Part shown: piece after piece, positions 32,227 through 45,804 of the stretch | Numbering within the stretch: the first letter of the stretch is position 1 | Layout: each line of letters starts with the position of its first letter | Source of the DNA: Physcomitrium patens | Lineage: Eukaryota > Streptophyta > Bryopsida > Funariales > Funariaceae | Direction of reading: 5' to 3' | NCBI RefSeq assembly: GCF_000002425.4 | Contig: NC_037265.1 | Coordinates: 6,952,850-7,016,849, forward strand | Length of the DNA: 64,000 bases | Made by a program: the position numbers and the translations under genes | The notes under the pieces: model-generated | What the model saw: only the letters and a program-made list of their open reading frames with translations | The model's database searches: none | Told to the model about the DNA's origin: nothing

Positions 32227-33045
32227 ATGAGCACAAGATTAAAACAGAACACTGCCGTTGCACCTTTATGTCAAACTATTAACTTGGCGACCATAGCAGA
32301 GCCATGGAAAATTAAGATCTATGAAGGTATTAAGGACCAAGAGTTGACCTATTGGACAAAATTTTTCTTACATCATAAGTCTGCTTTTGCTTGGACTTAT
32401 GCTGATTTAAAGAATATTTCTACTGACGTCTATGAGCATCATATCATTTTAGAGGAGAACACTAAACTAGTACGACAAAGACAACATCACCTTAATCCTA
32501 AATATTTTCTCATGGTGAAGGAAGAATTGGACAAGCTTCTTGCGGTTGGTTTCATTTACCTAGTGCCGAATAGCGAGTGGATTTCTCCAATCGTCATGGT
32601 ATAGAAAAAAAATAGAAAAATCTGCATTTGTCAAGTTTTTCAGAAACTTAATGCAGCTACCAAGAAAGATAACTTTTTGTTGCCTTTCACAAATAGTATA
32701 TTGAATGCCGTAGCTAGTCATGAATGTTTTTCGTTCCTCAATGGATTTTCCGGATATAATCAAGTTCAAATTGCAACGAAAGACCAGCTTAAGATGACCT
32801 TTACTACGGATTGGGGCACATTTGCTTATCACGTGATGCCTTTTGGATTATGTAACGTCCTAGCCATGTTTCAGAGAGTGATGACTCAGGCCTTCCAAGA
32901 CTATCTTCGGCTGTTTATGGAGATCTTTTTAGATGACTTTTATACATTTAGTACAAAACAAGATCATCTTAATTGTCTGGACAAATATTTGGCTCGGTGC
33001 GTTAAGTTTGGACTTGGAGAAGTATTAATTTGGTGTTTTGTCTAA
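32227..33045 (+). pseudogene. pol: Reverse transcriptase of 1c
   Basis: Frames 32227-32604 and 32677-33045 match 1a RT, including the family-specific FLDDF (here FLDDFYTFS). A frameshift follows near 33030. Confidence 0.88.
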
Positions 33046-34170
33046 TAAATTATTGGGACATATCATCTCTAGCTGTGGTATTGCTACGGATCCTGACAAA
33101 GTGCAGTATTTAATGAACTTATCCCACCTAGAGATAATCTTCGGTGTTTATCCCGATCATTTATCCCGGTTGTTTAATATTCTCGGCAACAAGCCTGTCC
33201 CAGATACTCTTAATGACATCAAATTATTTCTGGTGGATGTGATTTCCCCCGAGTATAGTGAAATCATTGAGTTTTTGACCTTCTACACCTTTCCACCGAC
33301 TTTCACCAAGAAGCTTAAGAAGCGACTCATTCTGAAGAGTGCCCTGTACACAATGATTTGCAATGCTTTATATAAACAAGGCAAAGATGGTATTTTATGC
33401 CATTGTATCTTTTCAAGTGAAATACAGTCGATCCTCGAAGGTTGTCATTTGGATATTTGTGGTGGTCATTTTACAGAAGATAGTACTGCTTGTAAGGCTT
33501 TAATGGCCAGATATTGGTGGCCCACAATGTGTTCTGATGCACACCAATTTGTTCATTATTATGATCCCTATCAACAAATTGATCGATCCACGGTCACTTC
33601 TGCCATGCCATTAGGTCCAATCTTGGCACATGCACCGTTCGAAAAATGGGATATTGATTTTGTTGGTTCCATCACACCAGCGTGAAAACTTGGCCAAAAG
33701 TGATATATTTTAGTCGCCACGGACTATGTAACAAAATGGGCACTGGCTATTGCTACCCGCCATGATAATACTAGTACGATGGCTATTTTTTTATACGAGA
33801 ATATTATAACTCGATTTGGATGTCCGAAGGAATTGGTTAGCGATCGCGGCATCCATTTCTTAAATGCTACCATAGCTGCCTTGACGAACACATATGAGAT
33901 TAAGCATCAAAAAACCACTCCATATCATCCTCGTGCTAATGGACAAACTAAAAAAATCAACAGAATTTTGTACAAGGTCTTGACTAAGACAATTTTGAGG
34001 GCGGATACCGATTGGAAGACCAAACTCTTTGCGGCTTTGTGGGCATATCACACCACATATAAAGTAACTACCAACTCTACTCTGTTTCAACTAGTTTACG
34101 GTCAAGAGGCAATTTTATCCATTGAGTTGGAGGTTCAAAGTTTACGGATTGCCTTAGATAAACGACTCAA
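33038..34170 (+). pseudogene. pol: Integrase of 1c after an RNase H deletion
   Basis: The frame jumps from the RT connection (TDPDKVQYLMNL) to PDHLSRLFNILGN, so about 195 codons covering RNase H are missing relative to 1a. Integrase continues with the zinc-finger region (33450-33590), the first Asp (WDIDFVGS) and, in the 33779-34258 frame, VSDRG and a GQTKK where 1a has GQTEK, so the catalytic Glu is Lys. It fuses to the truncated 3' LTR after LDKRL. Confidence 0.86.
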
Positions 34171-34870
34171 TTTAGGAGGACGGATGATTGATTCAGTTAT
34201 TAAAAGTAGTTATTATAGGATTACCATTAGAATCTGGAAATCAGTAGGAATTATATAGAAATTGTAGAAGTTTGTTGGGAGGCCAGACTGTGATAGTCAT
34301 GAGCTGGGATTCAGTTTGGTGTTTCCTCTTTGTTTCTTTTGTTTTTTTTGTTGTTGAAGAATAATGGATAGTTTTTGAATACTGAGAAGTGAGTCTGTAG
34401 AATAAATTAGAGATTGATTTATGAGTTATTGATGATATAATTGGAGTACTGAGTGATTGAATTATATGAGAAGTTATTGAAAGATTGATTATGGATGGAA
34501 GATTATGATTGTTGTTTATTGAGAGTTGTATGTGTGTGTTTTGATAGAGGAAGTGTGTGATTACAGGACTTCGGTGAATTCAGATTGGTTGAAGTGAAGC
34601 CTATTATTCTTGGTGTTGGATAGAATTTATTGAGTTTTGAGTGGTCTTTTGAGAGTGCAGGGTTGCACATTGTGGTTATCAGTTGATGAAGGAGTATTGT
34701 TACTGGGAGGAAGCATTGTAATGTTTCTTAGTATTTTAGTATTTCACAATACAGTTAATTGTATGACCCTAACAAGTGAATCTCATGTGCTTAGTCTTTC
34801 CCTGTGTTTGAATTCCCCTACACAGGTTTATTCAGGAAGGAATTATAGAATAAGTAAAATGACAATCACA

Positions 34871-35070
34871 ATTACTATATATTTCTAAAATCTCTTTGCC
34901 TTCCTATGTTTTGACTGAATTCCAACTTTAGTGGTTTTTTATTAGTGAGAACCACTAATGATGGCAACTTCAAAGTACTCTTAGCTCTTACATTACGGTA
35001 GCTTTCATCTCTATCTATAGCTTTCTTCATTCTTTTTATTGATATTTGTAGAATACTTGCTTCTCAATTC
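34871..35070 (-). pseudogene. ORF-C start of 1b, right of 1c
   Basis: After the second ATTAC, ORF-C of 1b resumes and matches the first 60 codons of 1a ORF-C (for example GCTCTTACATTACGGTAGCT against GCTCTCACATTCCGGCCACT). The sequence to about 35390 is spacer. Confidence 0.78.
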
Positions 35071-35392
35071 TTACTCGTATTGATACTAAGTTCTTACTTA
35101 TTAAAATAAATCCTACATTCTTAGATGGTACGCTCTAAACAATAATATTCAAAATGTTGAAAAATACTTCAACTAAATGCTCCACTTTTAACCTTTTACT
35201 CGAGATATGAATCAAGAATCCCTAATCTTATTTATCATAATTCCTCTTTTGATTTTTTTTATTAGTTTGTATTAGGATCCAAAACTAATCATCAGCCATT
35301 TTTACTATTATCATACACCTATGATTATAGACAATCTATCATTAACAAAAAAATCTTTTTCCTTCTGATTTTTACAATCCGTCTCAGATTAA

Positions 35393-36171
35393 TGTATAAT
35401 AAAATTGTAATCAATTGCCGTTAATATGTGTAGTAAATTGGATACCCATAAAATCTTCCAATTGAAGTGAACTATGATGAAAACCTTCCACTACACAATA
35501 TGATCCTTGCCAATGGACATGAAATTTTTTCAAAAAATTGTTTAATCGTTTATCAAAAAGAAGCACTAAATCATTGGACAAAAAAGATTTGAAATGTAAT
35601 TTACTATCATAATAACTCTTACATCGATGCTATGTAGCTTCTATAGTCAAAAGAGCTATAGTCCTAATTTCATCTAATTTTTCCAATTCTACTAATCAAT
35701 ATTAAGGAGATTCTTTGTTGCCAAGATGTTCATATAATGAAATTTTCAAACTCTAAACTTCCAATTCAATTGGTTATATTGTGTCTTACCTGTATACTAA
35801 TTGGAATAGTGTAGAATTAGTAGTCACTTTATACGCAGTATAATATGCCCACAATACTACAAACAATTTAATATCTCAATCCATTCATACACCAAACATT
35901 ATTTTAGTTATAATTTTGCATAGAATACCATTGGTCTTTTCAATGTGCCCATTGGCTCAAGTGTCATATGGGATAGTTTTTCAATATTTGATCTCATATT
36001 TATTTGTGAAGACTGCAATCATAGAATTAATAAAATAGGTTCCTTGATCACTAATCAATTCTTTGGGATATCTAAATCAAGTAATAATACTTTCATATAA
36101 AAATGTGGCTATTATATTGAAATTATTAATTTCTATTGCCACCGCCTCAGCCTATTTTATTACATAATCGG
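35393..36171 (-). pseudogene. pol: Integrase C-terminal half of 1b
   Basis: It aligns with 1a 3205-3975 (GPY-type module, catalytic Glu region). No long frame survives. It is interrupted at 36171 by a family 4 LTR inserted at ATCGG. Confidence 0.78.
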
Positions 36172-37237
36172 TGTCAGGATAGAGAGAGTTTGCCTCAAAA
36201 AAATACTAGGCTCTTAACTGTCACTAATTGCTCAATCAAGCTTCAAAATAAGAGAAGCCCTAAAATTATATATAAATTTTTTTTTTTGGAGCAATTGCAC
36301 CAAATACATAAGCCTTAAGTAACCAACAACCTCCAAATTATGATAAAATCTTCTAAATCCTTGTATATCCTTATATGGAAATTTTCCCAAACTTCAATAC
36401 CTCATAACTCCTGATCCGACTGTCTCAACTTATTCAAAATTTACATTAAGTATTGATGTATTCTTATCAACTTCCACTACAAATTTCAATTACAAATTCA
36501 TTGCAGAACTTGAGTTATTACCAAAATCCTAATAGTAGCTTCAAACCCGAGTTTTTTTACACCCATGTACAATTTCCTTGATATCTCACAAATTAAATAC
36601 TCAAATTCCAAAAAATTTGTATGTTTAATTTTTAACACAATTATATACCTTTTCTAAAAGGTTTGAATCAAAAATTCTTTCAAGAACTCAAGTTATGGCT
36701 CCAATCATTACTATGAACAAAACCACTTACTTACTCCCTTTGATTTGGAAGTGTCGCCTTCAACTCCATTTATCTCCTTTATTTGAACTCCAAAAGCAAA
36801 AATTCTTTTGTAAAAATTATAGGCCTTAAAATTGGCATTCCAACTGCACCTTTTGATCTTTAAAAACTACTGTATATTCCTCGTGCTCACAAAAGAATAA
36901 CAATATATCTTAAATTAATACCTTAACTTCAAACATCTATAACTTCTTCACCTTAATTCCAAATCCTCTAATCTATTCAAAAAAATTATAGTTTAAATCC
37001 TAAACCTTACAACCCTAGCTTCTAATTCCCAAATGCCCTCTTTGAAGTTTCTAAAATCCTTCTTAAGGTCGCAGGCAGCCTCCTCAAAGCCCATTAGGTA
37101 TAGTATTTGACCAATAGGGATGAAGTTCTCCATTCCTTACCTTCATCTGACCATGCCTTCCAATTAGCCTCCTACTAGTTTGGATTTTTTTTCTTAGGCT
37201 TCCATCTTCTTCCAAAGCTTCATACTAAATATTTAGG

Positions 37238-37278
<41 letters not shown>

Positions 37279-37437
37279 ATGCCAAAATCAAAAAAATTAA
37301 AAAAAAAAACAAAGTAAAGTTTCTTATACCAACTCTTTTTAATTTAATCTACTAACCACTCTAATACACATCTAGATTTGTCAACATATAATATGTTTAA
37401 ATTACATTTTACACACTATAAGTATTTACAATATGAC
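36172..37437 (-). repeat. Family 4 solo LTR in 1b integrase
   Basis: The outer ends are TGTCAGGATAGAGAGAG and TTTACAATATGAC, matching arms of the 24735-27502 pair. A worn target duplication is visible (ATCGG before, TTCCG after). It contains a TA run at about 37240-37276. The 1b integrase reads across the insertion without further loss. Confidence 0.75.
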
Positions 37438-40400
37438 TTCCGTCGCTATCAAAATATATCTTTTTTGTCCATTATGTGACGTTGGAGCAATTTGTCCTAT
37501 AAAATCAGTATCTCAATTTTCAAATGGTATTTGTGCCAAAATTGGTATCAATGACATGGCAAAAATTCTAATAGAGCCACAAATTTGTTGATAAAGATCA
37601 CAACATTGGACATATTTGTGTATATCCAAAAACATTATTGGCGACTAATCTCCAGTTATTAAAGTTTTACGAGTAGTACTATCACTAGCAAAATATCCAC
37701 CACAACTATCTAAATGATAGCCTTTTAATATGGTATGCACTTCACTTTGAAAGATACAGCAATATAAAATTTCATCCCACCCTTGCTTTTACAAAGCGTC
37801 ACCAATCATTATATTCAGTGCTTTTTTAAAAATCAAGCATTTCTTAAGTTTCTCACTATAAGTAGGTATAAATATTTAAAATATCAGATACCAAATCAAT
37901 TCAATATATTTGATTATAATCACGTCAATGGTAAATAATTTTGCATCAGGTGGGGCATCATTGATAGGCTCATTATCTAATATATTAGATAAATGGAACA
38001 TGTAGTTCACATTCGCATGTTTCTTTGCTGGCCTGATATTGATAATAAAGTTAAATTCGTGAAGTAGTAATATCTATTGATCAATGCATCCACTCAATTG
38101 AGGTTTATTAATCATATATTTAAAATCATCATGGTCGACATAGAACACAAATTCATAACCAAGTAAATATTATCAAATTTTTTGAATAAAATAAATCATT
38201 CCTAAAGCTTCCCGTTCAATAGTACTATAGTTTTGTTTAGCTACAATCAATTATTAACTAGCATAATATATTAGATGATCCAAACACTTTTTATCTTTTT
38301 GACTCAATACAGATCCAATAGTAATATTAGATGCATCCACATAAACATAAAATAGTTTCATCCAACAAGGTGCAACCAATACTGGTGTAGACATCAATTT
38401 TTGTTTCAATTTCTTAAACGCAATTGTACATTCTTCAATCCAAATTGAACTAAAGCCATCCGATGTGGATTTTTTTAAAAGATTAATTAAAGACAGACAT
38501 ATGACTGCAAATGAATGAATAAATTCTCGACAATAACTAACATGGCTAATGAATCCATAAACACCTCATACTATTTTTGGCTTTGGTAAAGCCAATATAT
38601 GAGTAATTTTATCTAGATCAATAGCAATATCAGCCAATCAGTCAATGTGTCTCAATAATTTACTAGATGATATTCCAAATTGGCATTTTTTTAAATTCAA
38701 TGAAATCCTATAATAGCCACAACAATCCAAATACTTAATGAAACATTCCAAATGATGGATCTTTATATTAAATGTACAAAAATTATCTAAAAATATCTCT
38801 ATTGAATGTCATGAATGATCTTGAAAAGCTTGCATCATTACCTTTTGAAATGTGGCTGAGGCATTATATAATCCAAATGGTATAACTTTATAAGCAAAGG
38901 TCCCTCAGTCCGTAATAAAAGTAGTCTTTAATTGGTCTTCTTCTATAATTTTAACTTAATTGTACCCTAAAAATCCATCCAAAAATGAATAACATTCATG
39001 TCCAGCTACCACATCTAAGCTACAATCCATAAAAGGTAAAAGAAAATAATCCTTCTTAATAGCCATGTTTAATTTATAAAAATCTTGACAGATTTGGATT
39101 TTTCCATTCTTCTTTGGCATCATTAAAATTGATGAAATCCATTCACTATATGGAATTAGATAAATAAAATCTACATCAAGAAGTTTGTTTAATTCTTCAA
39201 GTTTGTTTAATTTCTACGAGGAAATATTTTGGATTGAATTGATGTTGTCTTTGATAAAAAAGTATAGTATTCTCTTCCAAAATAATTTGATGCTCACAAA
39301 CTTTAGTACAAATGTCTTTCAAATCCACATATGATCATACAAAAGAAGATTTATGATTTAGGAAGAAAGCCTTCCAATTTTCCTACTCGATATCCTTAAT
39401 CCCATTATATATTTGGATAATCTTTGATCTTTTATTGATGCCTAAGTTGAAGGATTGGTACATAGGTTCCTCAACAACATCTAGTTTGATTTTCCTCTTT
39501 GGTACATAATCTTTCATATAATCTGACCAATTGAATCTATTCAATTTTGGTTCTAATGTACTGAATTTATTAATTGCAAAATTATTCATTCAATCGACAA
39601 TAGCATGATTAGAGTTCATTGTATCCTCCAGATATATTAAGTATTTGCTAGGTCCTTTACATTGGTATAATACGCCTTACTTCTACAGGTGGCATGGATC
39701 ATCACCAACTTGCATTACATTGATAACTTCATCATACTCTGCATCAAATTGACCTTCATTGTCAAATATTGCCTTTGAACTTAGAATTTGAGACTTTCCA
39801 TGATATTGAACTAAGTATATTTGTAACATAATCTTGTCTTTTTTTTTCCCAATAGTCAACATTCTATGGCACCAATCATTCTTAATTTTGGCTTGATATA
39901 TTCATAGTTGATCCAATAAGATTAGATAGGATAATATGGAACTTTGTAATTAAAAAATAATATAATCAATCTTATTTATGATTCTAGTAATTACGGTGTC
40001 AATACTGCATAAGATATCCATTGATTTCACCTAATTATGATCTACCATTTTTAATATCATTGTTGTGGATAATAATTGTTTTAAGTCAAAGTCCTCCATT
40101 GTATCAACATTCATTAAATTCACACTAGAGCCACCATCCATTTGAACTCCAAAAATAAGAATATCATGGATAGATACATCAATAGTTCATACTCCCCAAT
40201 TGAGATTTAAACTAACTTCACAAATTTTTCTATTATGGGACCTAAGTTTTATTAATAAGGAATTCAATATAGGACAACTTCCTGGGGCTACTACCAAAAG
40301 TTACTTTATTATAATAGAGGGCTAAATTACATCCAAATCTTTTAAAATATCATACAATTTTATATTCGTAGTGATTTCCAAGGCCCTCTTCTTTTTTATA

Positions 40401-42615
40401 GGTTTCAACTTAATCTCTTGAGATAATATATCTTTCTTTATGGAATTTGGATGTGGAATAACTGAATGAGTTTTTTTAGAATATCCGTCTAAAAGAAGAT
40501 CCTTTAATATATAAGACAGCTCCTGGAACTTTCCACATAATAGTATTAATTTAGATTGAACCAATACCTTGGTCCTAGAAATATTATTGAGTTGCACAGA
40601 TGGACTAGGTTTCAACATTGATAATATTTCTAATAATTGTATTAGATTAGGAGTTTCTATAATTAGATTGAAGTGGTCCTTTATGATTGATGCATCTAAT
40701 TGTTGAATTGAATCTTTCTTTTTTTGCTGATCTCATATAAGCACTACATCAACCACCTCAATTTGATGTATTGGGAATTCTTGTTGAACACAATCTTTAT
40801 TATTTGATTGCTGGCTTGACTGCATCTACAAATCTCAATTATTGAAATTAAATAGAGCATTAGACTATTGGTATGTGTATCAAGAGTACTTATAATTTCT
40901 ACATACTAGAGCATATTCATCAGTGGCTCTTTGATTGAGATATTCACTAGTATAATGTCCTATCTACCTACAATGATAACATCAAAGTAGTCTTCTTCCA
41001 ACTCCATTAAGAATATTGGGTGTTTCTATTGATATATACCAATTGGGCCTATTCTAGGTTGGATGGAAAAAGAGTCCTGGCTGTCTAGTTGGTACTGTGG
41101 AATCTGAAATTGGTTTCTGAATGGATGAATATTGGGAATATCCTTGCTGATTTTACTCAATACATTAAAAATTGGGTCCACAATTTTCATTATACCTAGA
41201 ATTTTAGAAATTAAAAAAATTCCTATTTTATTTATTTGAATAATTTTCAATCAAGTTAAATCTATTTCTTATCTAGACTTGATTAAAATCCTATAAAGTT
41301 GGTTGAATCATAGTTTGATTATCAAACTGTTGTTGCTTTTATAAATTCCAACAATTGGTGGTGGCATGCTTACTCCTACAAAATATACATTGCACAATCA
41401 TTTGGGGTGGTGAAAAACATTTTGTTATCATATGACCTTGTCTTTTATAATTATTGCATTAAATATTGGGATACATATTGGTCAATTTATGCCTCCTCTC
41501 CTTATCCTTTGCTAGATTAACAGCCAATTTGTCCATCTTCTTTGTCAAAGTTAACAAAGATTCATTTGGATCCTTCGATATTATTTCATTAGGTAACTCT
41601 TTTGTAAGCACTAGTTTTTGATATAGGAAGTGAGGCAAATATGGAACTACTCCTATTGGTGGTACAGCCTATAATAAGACAACATTAATTATTTCTTGTG
41701 GATTAAGATTTGTACCATAATCAATCATTCTTGTATAACTGTATAGTGCTTCATTCCAAGCTAGCATTTGATAATCTCTCTGAGATAGAATCATCGTAGC
41801 TCTTGTAATTAGAAATTAGTCATAATGACATTCTTCTCATACCTTATCTTAATTAAGTGAGGAAGCAACAATGGTCAATTGGGCTTTCTTTATAAACATC
41901 TTCAATTTTAGTGGATATAATTCGTTAATCAATATAGACAAAATAAACAAATCTGGCATTTGGTTATTTGGCCATTTATGAAAGACATTTGCTACTCGGC
42001 TATAATATAATTGTATCACTTTTTTTAGTACTATTCTACTATTCATTAATCTTTTCTTAAGAGATTCTTCAAATCTAATTGGTCGAAAATGGATTGAAAA
42101 TATATTTTTCAATGCCTCCCAATTAAAAAATTGGTCCATAAGTTGGCAATTATACCATTCAAATGCTTTATCTTTCAAGGTCGCTGGCAGTTACTTCAAC
42201 CAAATATTTTTAGTTCTATTATTATTAGCTACATATGCAGTCAAGAATTAAGATAAATATTGATCTGGCTCTACACTTGATAAATCCCTAAAAGTAAGTA
42301 ATAGAACTATACTAGTTGTGCGATTATCCACCACACTTATTTGGACCGCAATTGGAACTACTGGGCCCCTTGTCACCATTGAAGATGACAATGTTTTACT
42401 TAATTCTTTATTAAAATAAACACTACCTTCTCTAATTATCTTTTTTAAACTTTCAAGCCTCTTTAATTTGTTATTATTATCCAAAAATAATTTTATTAAT
42501 TGAATTAGAGGTGAAAACAATGGGTTTTAAAACATACTAAATTGGTCCTTATTGGCAAGCAATTTATACCATTCTAAAGAACCAATCTTTCTAAAATCGA
42601 CTATACTTGCTATTG
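37438..42615 (-). pseudogene. gag-pol: gag-pol of 1b (gag to integrase N-terminus)
   Basis: It aligns collinearly with 1a from about 3975 to 9128: capsid (41849-42520), zinc knuckles (about 40870-41460), protease (about 39900-40200, VDGGSS-type region), RT (about 38700-39200), RNase H (about 38050-38500) and integrase finger (about 37600-37800). Frames longer than 60 codons are few. Similarity stops at about 42615 within gag, and no 5' LTR or primer site follows. Confidence 0.84.
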
Positions 42616-42690
42616 AAAGCAAACAAAGGCTCTTAGGTCAAATCCATTGGTTGTTAGTTCTCTATCTCCTTAGCATCACAACTACAAAGA
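42616..42690. other. Junction between 1b and chromovirus 2c
   Basis: This short stretch belongs to neither neighbour as far as I can see. It marks a deletion or rearrangement breakpoint that removed the 5' end of 1b and the 3' LTR of 2c. Confidence 0.45.
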
Positions 42691-44569
42691 AGCCACAACA
42701 AGGATTGAAAGTAGAATGTTATCTTGCTTAGATCTTATTTCTTCTATAAGGAAGGTTTTTATCTTCAATTTGATGGATGTCATCAATGAAAAGCCTCCAC
42801 TATCTTTGTTGCATTTACAAGATTTTTTACTGGCTCCCGTGTGCACTAATATCATATCCATGCCAATGGACAAGATATTCCAATTTATTTTGGTACCGCC
42901 TTGAATCTTAGACTTCTTCTACTTCAAACTCTTCATTATTGTCCACTTCTATAAGAGGAGATGGATCTTGTCTTCTTCTTGGTATGTCCACTGTCTTGTA
43001 TGATTCAAGAAGAGAAACGTGGAATAATGGATGGATTTTCATTGACTCTGGTGTTGGAGTAGAGAGAGTTTGCTTCAAGAAAATACTGGGCTTGTAGCTG
43101 TCACTAATCATTCAATCAAGCTTCAAAATAAGAGAAGTCCTAAGTTTATATATAAATTTTTCCTTTTTGAGCAATTACACCAAATATACAAGCCTCAAGT
43201 AACCAACAACATCCAAAATATGATAAAATCCTCTAAAATCTTGTATATTCTTATGTAGAAATTTTTGCGAACTTCAAAAGCTCATATCTCCTAATCCGAC
43301 CGTCCAAACAAACTCAAATTTTACACGACGTATTGATGTATTTTTATTAACTTCTACAACAAATTTCAATCGCAAATTCATTGTTGATCATGAGATATCT
43401 TGAAAATCCTAATAGTCAATTCAAACCCTTGTCTTTACACATCCGCATGAAATTTTCTTTATATCTCACAAAATATAATCTCAAATGCCACAAAATTTAT
43501 ATTTATAGCTTTTTAACACAAAATTTTACATTCTTCAAAATGTTTGAGCCAAAAATTCATCCAAAAATTTAAGTTATGGCTCCAACCATTACTATAAACA
43601 AAACCGCTCACTTACTGCCTTTGATTTGGAAGTGCCACCATCAACTCCTTATAAATCCTTCACATGAACTCCAAAAGTAATATTTTTTTGTAAAAGATGT
43701 AGGCCTTAAAATCGCCATTTCAGCCGCATCTTTCGATCTTCAAAAGCTACGGTACAATTCTTCGTATTCTCAAAAGAATAATAGTATCTCTTAAATTAAC
43801 ATCTTAATTTCAAATGGCTATAACTTCTTCACTTTATTCCAAATCCTCTAATTTTTATACACAAATTGTACTCCAAATCCTAAACTTTATAATTCTAGCT
43901 TCTAATCTCCAAATGCCTTCGAAAGAGCAACCCTAATCCCTAATAAGGCCTCGGGCAGCCTCATTGAAGCCCATAAGACATGGCCTTTGACCAATAGGAA
44001 TGAAGTTTCCCATTCCTTGCCTTCATCCAACCATGTCTTGCTTTCATCCCTCCCAATAAGCCTCCTATTAGTTAAGATTTTTTTGTCTAGGCTCTAATCT
44101 TCTCTCAAGGCTTTATACTAAATATTTAGGTCTTATAATTATTTTAAATGCTATAATCAAAAAAGATAAAACTCAAAATAAAAATTCTTAAATCCACTCT
44201 CTTTAAATTAATCTATTAATCATTCTAACATACATCTAGATTTATTAACATATAATATATTTTAACTAATTTTTACATACTGTAAGCTTTTACAGTATGA
44301 TATTGGTAGGTGTAAACGATATGCAACAAGACTGATTTGTGTTGAAATAGAAAATAGTCCAAGCCTTCAATAGTCCAACTTGTTACAAGGATAAGTGGTC
44401 TTGATATTGCGATGAAGTAACCATATATTATTACCTATGTAGGATGGTAGATATTTCTTTTGATAGACATCTACATTGACTTTTTGTTGTTCTTGAGCTT
44501 CTTTTAATTGTGCCTTCATTATTGCAAGTAGTTGTGACAAATGAATTGCCAAATCTTTTGCCACTATTG
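42690..44569 (-). pseudogene. pol: Chromovirus 2c: chromodomain and integrase C-terminus, split by an LTR
   Basis: Left part 42690-43051 holds chromodomain and adjoining sequence (frame 42908-43111: MKIHPLFHVSLLESYK, against MKVHPVFHVSLLEPYR in 2a). Right part 44303-44569 continues upstream (frame 44367-44564: WLLHRNIKTTYPCNKLDY). The family 4 LTR between them interrupts an otherwise collinear alignment with 2a. At 44570 the element is interrupted again by 3c. Confidence 0.82.
43052..44302 (-). repeat. Family 4 solo LTR in chromovirus 2c
   Basis: It begins TGTTGGAGTAGAGAGAG and ends TTTACAGTATGATA on the plus strand. Flanks CTGG and TTGG are a worn duplication. The copy is otherwise collinear with arm 1 of the inverted pair, including the block about cattle-length CCTTGCCTTCATCC-type repeats near 44020. 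No coding frame. Confidence 0.75.
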
Positions 44570-44870
44570 TGTTGTGTTTCAGCTACCATGTGAAAATACT
44601 GTGATAATATATTTAATGTATAATTTACTTAATAACATGGTAAGAGCCATGTTACTAGATTTTAGTTGGTTGTAGAATGTGGTTAAATTATTACTTTAAA
44701 ACGAGGTTATTTAAAAGGATTACTATTAAAATTTGAATAACTTTATTTTCTTTTGATAGTAGCTTTTGAAATTGATTTTATTGGTAGTAATTTTAAATAT
44801 TAAGAGTCACCTTTATTAGACATTGGTGATCCTTGAAGTCTTATTTTGATTCTTTAACTTGATATTTAGA
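44570..44870 (+). repeat. LTR 3c, left part
   Basis: It starts TGTTGTGTTTCAGCTACCATG, aligning with the element-orientation start of the 3a LTR (TGTCGTGTTGTAACACGAGT). It is interrupted by 1d at 44871 with duplication TTAGA and continues at 56266. Confidence 0.65.
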
Positions 44871-45691
44871 TGTAGAATAAGTAGTTCTTTTCAGAATATA
44901 GATACCTAGTGTATATATAAACAGAAATAGATAACTGCTGAAAAGGTGGTTCAGCAGGTAGAATGGATGAATAGTCAAGAAAAGTAGTTATCATCTGTAG
45001 TATAGGAGTTGGTATCTCGGGGTAGTATAAAGAAGATAGGAGAGGGGAAGAAAATGCCAGACTGTGAGAGTCATAAGCCGAGGGCCAGACTGTGATAGTC
45101 ATAAGCCGAGGACCATCGCTGTGATTGTGTGAGCCGAGGTAAGCTTGGTGCTACCTCTTTTCTTTTGTTTGTTATTTTCTTTGAATAAGAAGATTGAGAG
45201 TTTCTGAATATTGTGAAGTGAATTATGGAATGGAAATGTGATTAATATTATTTGAGAAGAAGAAAGATTGAATGCTGAAATCTGATTGTAGTTCAGCAGA
45301 GAGAATGAGTGTGTCTTTGTGTGAAACACTATAATGTGAATGGCAGTTCTGTATGAAGAATTCTAGTAATTGGAACGAGGGTAATTGTGTGTTGAAAGCT
45401 GTGAGGGCACAGTATTACAGTTGGAGATTATGAGGGTGAATATATTGGTAGAAATAGTAGTTATTAGTATGACTGAATTATTGTAAGGAAGAGACCGATA
45501 AAGTGAAGGAAGAGATTATAATTTCTTTGTGTGTTCAGATATTGAAAATAGAGAGGATACATTCAGGAGGTAATTGATTGTGTGACCCTAACATGAACGC
45601 TTAAGTAACTAGTCATTGTCCATGTTTGAATCCCTGTATACAAATTTATGCCGGGAGGTTTCTTCCGGAATAAGTAAAACGAGCAATCACA
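44871..45691 (+). repeat. 5' LTR of 1d
   Basis: It begins TGTAGAATAAGTAG and ends GAGCAATCACA. Around 45055-45140 it has about three tandem copies of a unit ending in AGTCATAAGCCGAGG, against one in 1a, immediately followed by the donor-like GAGGTAAGCTTGG. The right LTR has the same three units. Confidence 0.93.
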
Positions 45692-45694
45692 TAT

Positions 45695-45712
45695 TGGCAC
45701 CGCTGCCGGAGA
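45695..45712 (+). other. Primer binding site of 1d (tRNA-Asp type)
   Basis: TGGCACCGCTGCCGGAGA lies three bases inside the LTR. It matches the tRNA-Asp complement with three mismatches, one of them shared with 1a. Confidence 0.82.
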
Positions 45713-45804
45713 GTGATAATAGCTTTGAGTATTAGGAATTAATTACCAAACGTGTGGGAAAATTGGCAATGGAAGACGATTTGAATAGTGTTTGAAGCAA
45801 GATT

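Larger units (their letters stand above)
27885..34875 (+). mobile_element. Family 1 copy 1c: defective, nested in 1b
   Basis: The element spans 27890-34870 with perfect duplication ATTAC (27885-27889 and 34871-34875). The 5' LTR (27890-28665, 776 bp) is complete. The 3' LTR (about 34171-34870) lacks its first 70 bp because a deletion joined mid-integrase directly to it, removing the integrase C-terminus, all of ORF-C and the purine tract. A second deletion removes most of RNase H. It cannot be autonomous. Confidence 0.93.
23344..42615 (-). mobile_element. Family 1 copy 1b: old, truncated and interrupted
   Basis: Read on the minus strand, gag-pol begins near 42615 (about 110 codons into gag), runs through integrase to about 35393 and continues with ORF-C and the 3' LTR (23344-24176). 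Inside it sit a family 4 LTR (36172-37437), copy 1c (27890-34870) and an inverted LTR pair (24735-27502). The 5' LTR, primer site and gag start are missing; at 42615 similarity stops and a chromovirus fragment follows. Heavy decay with stops throughout. Confidence 0.85.
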
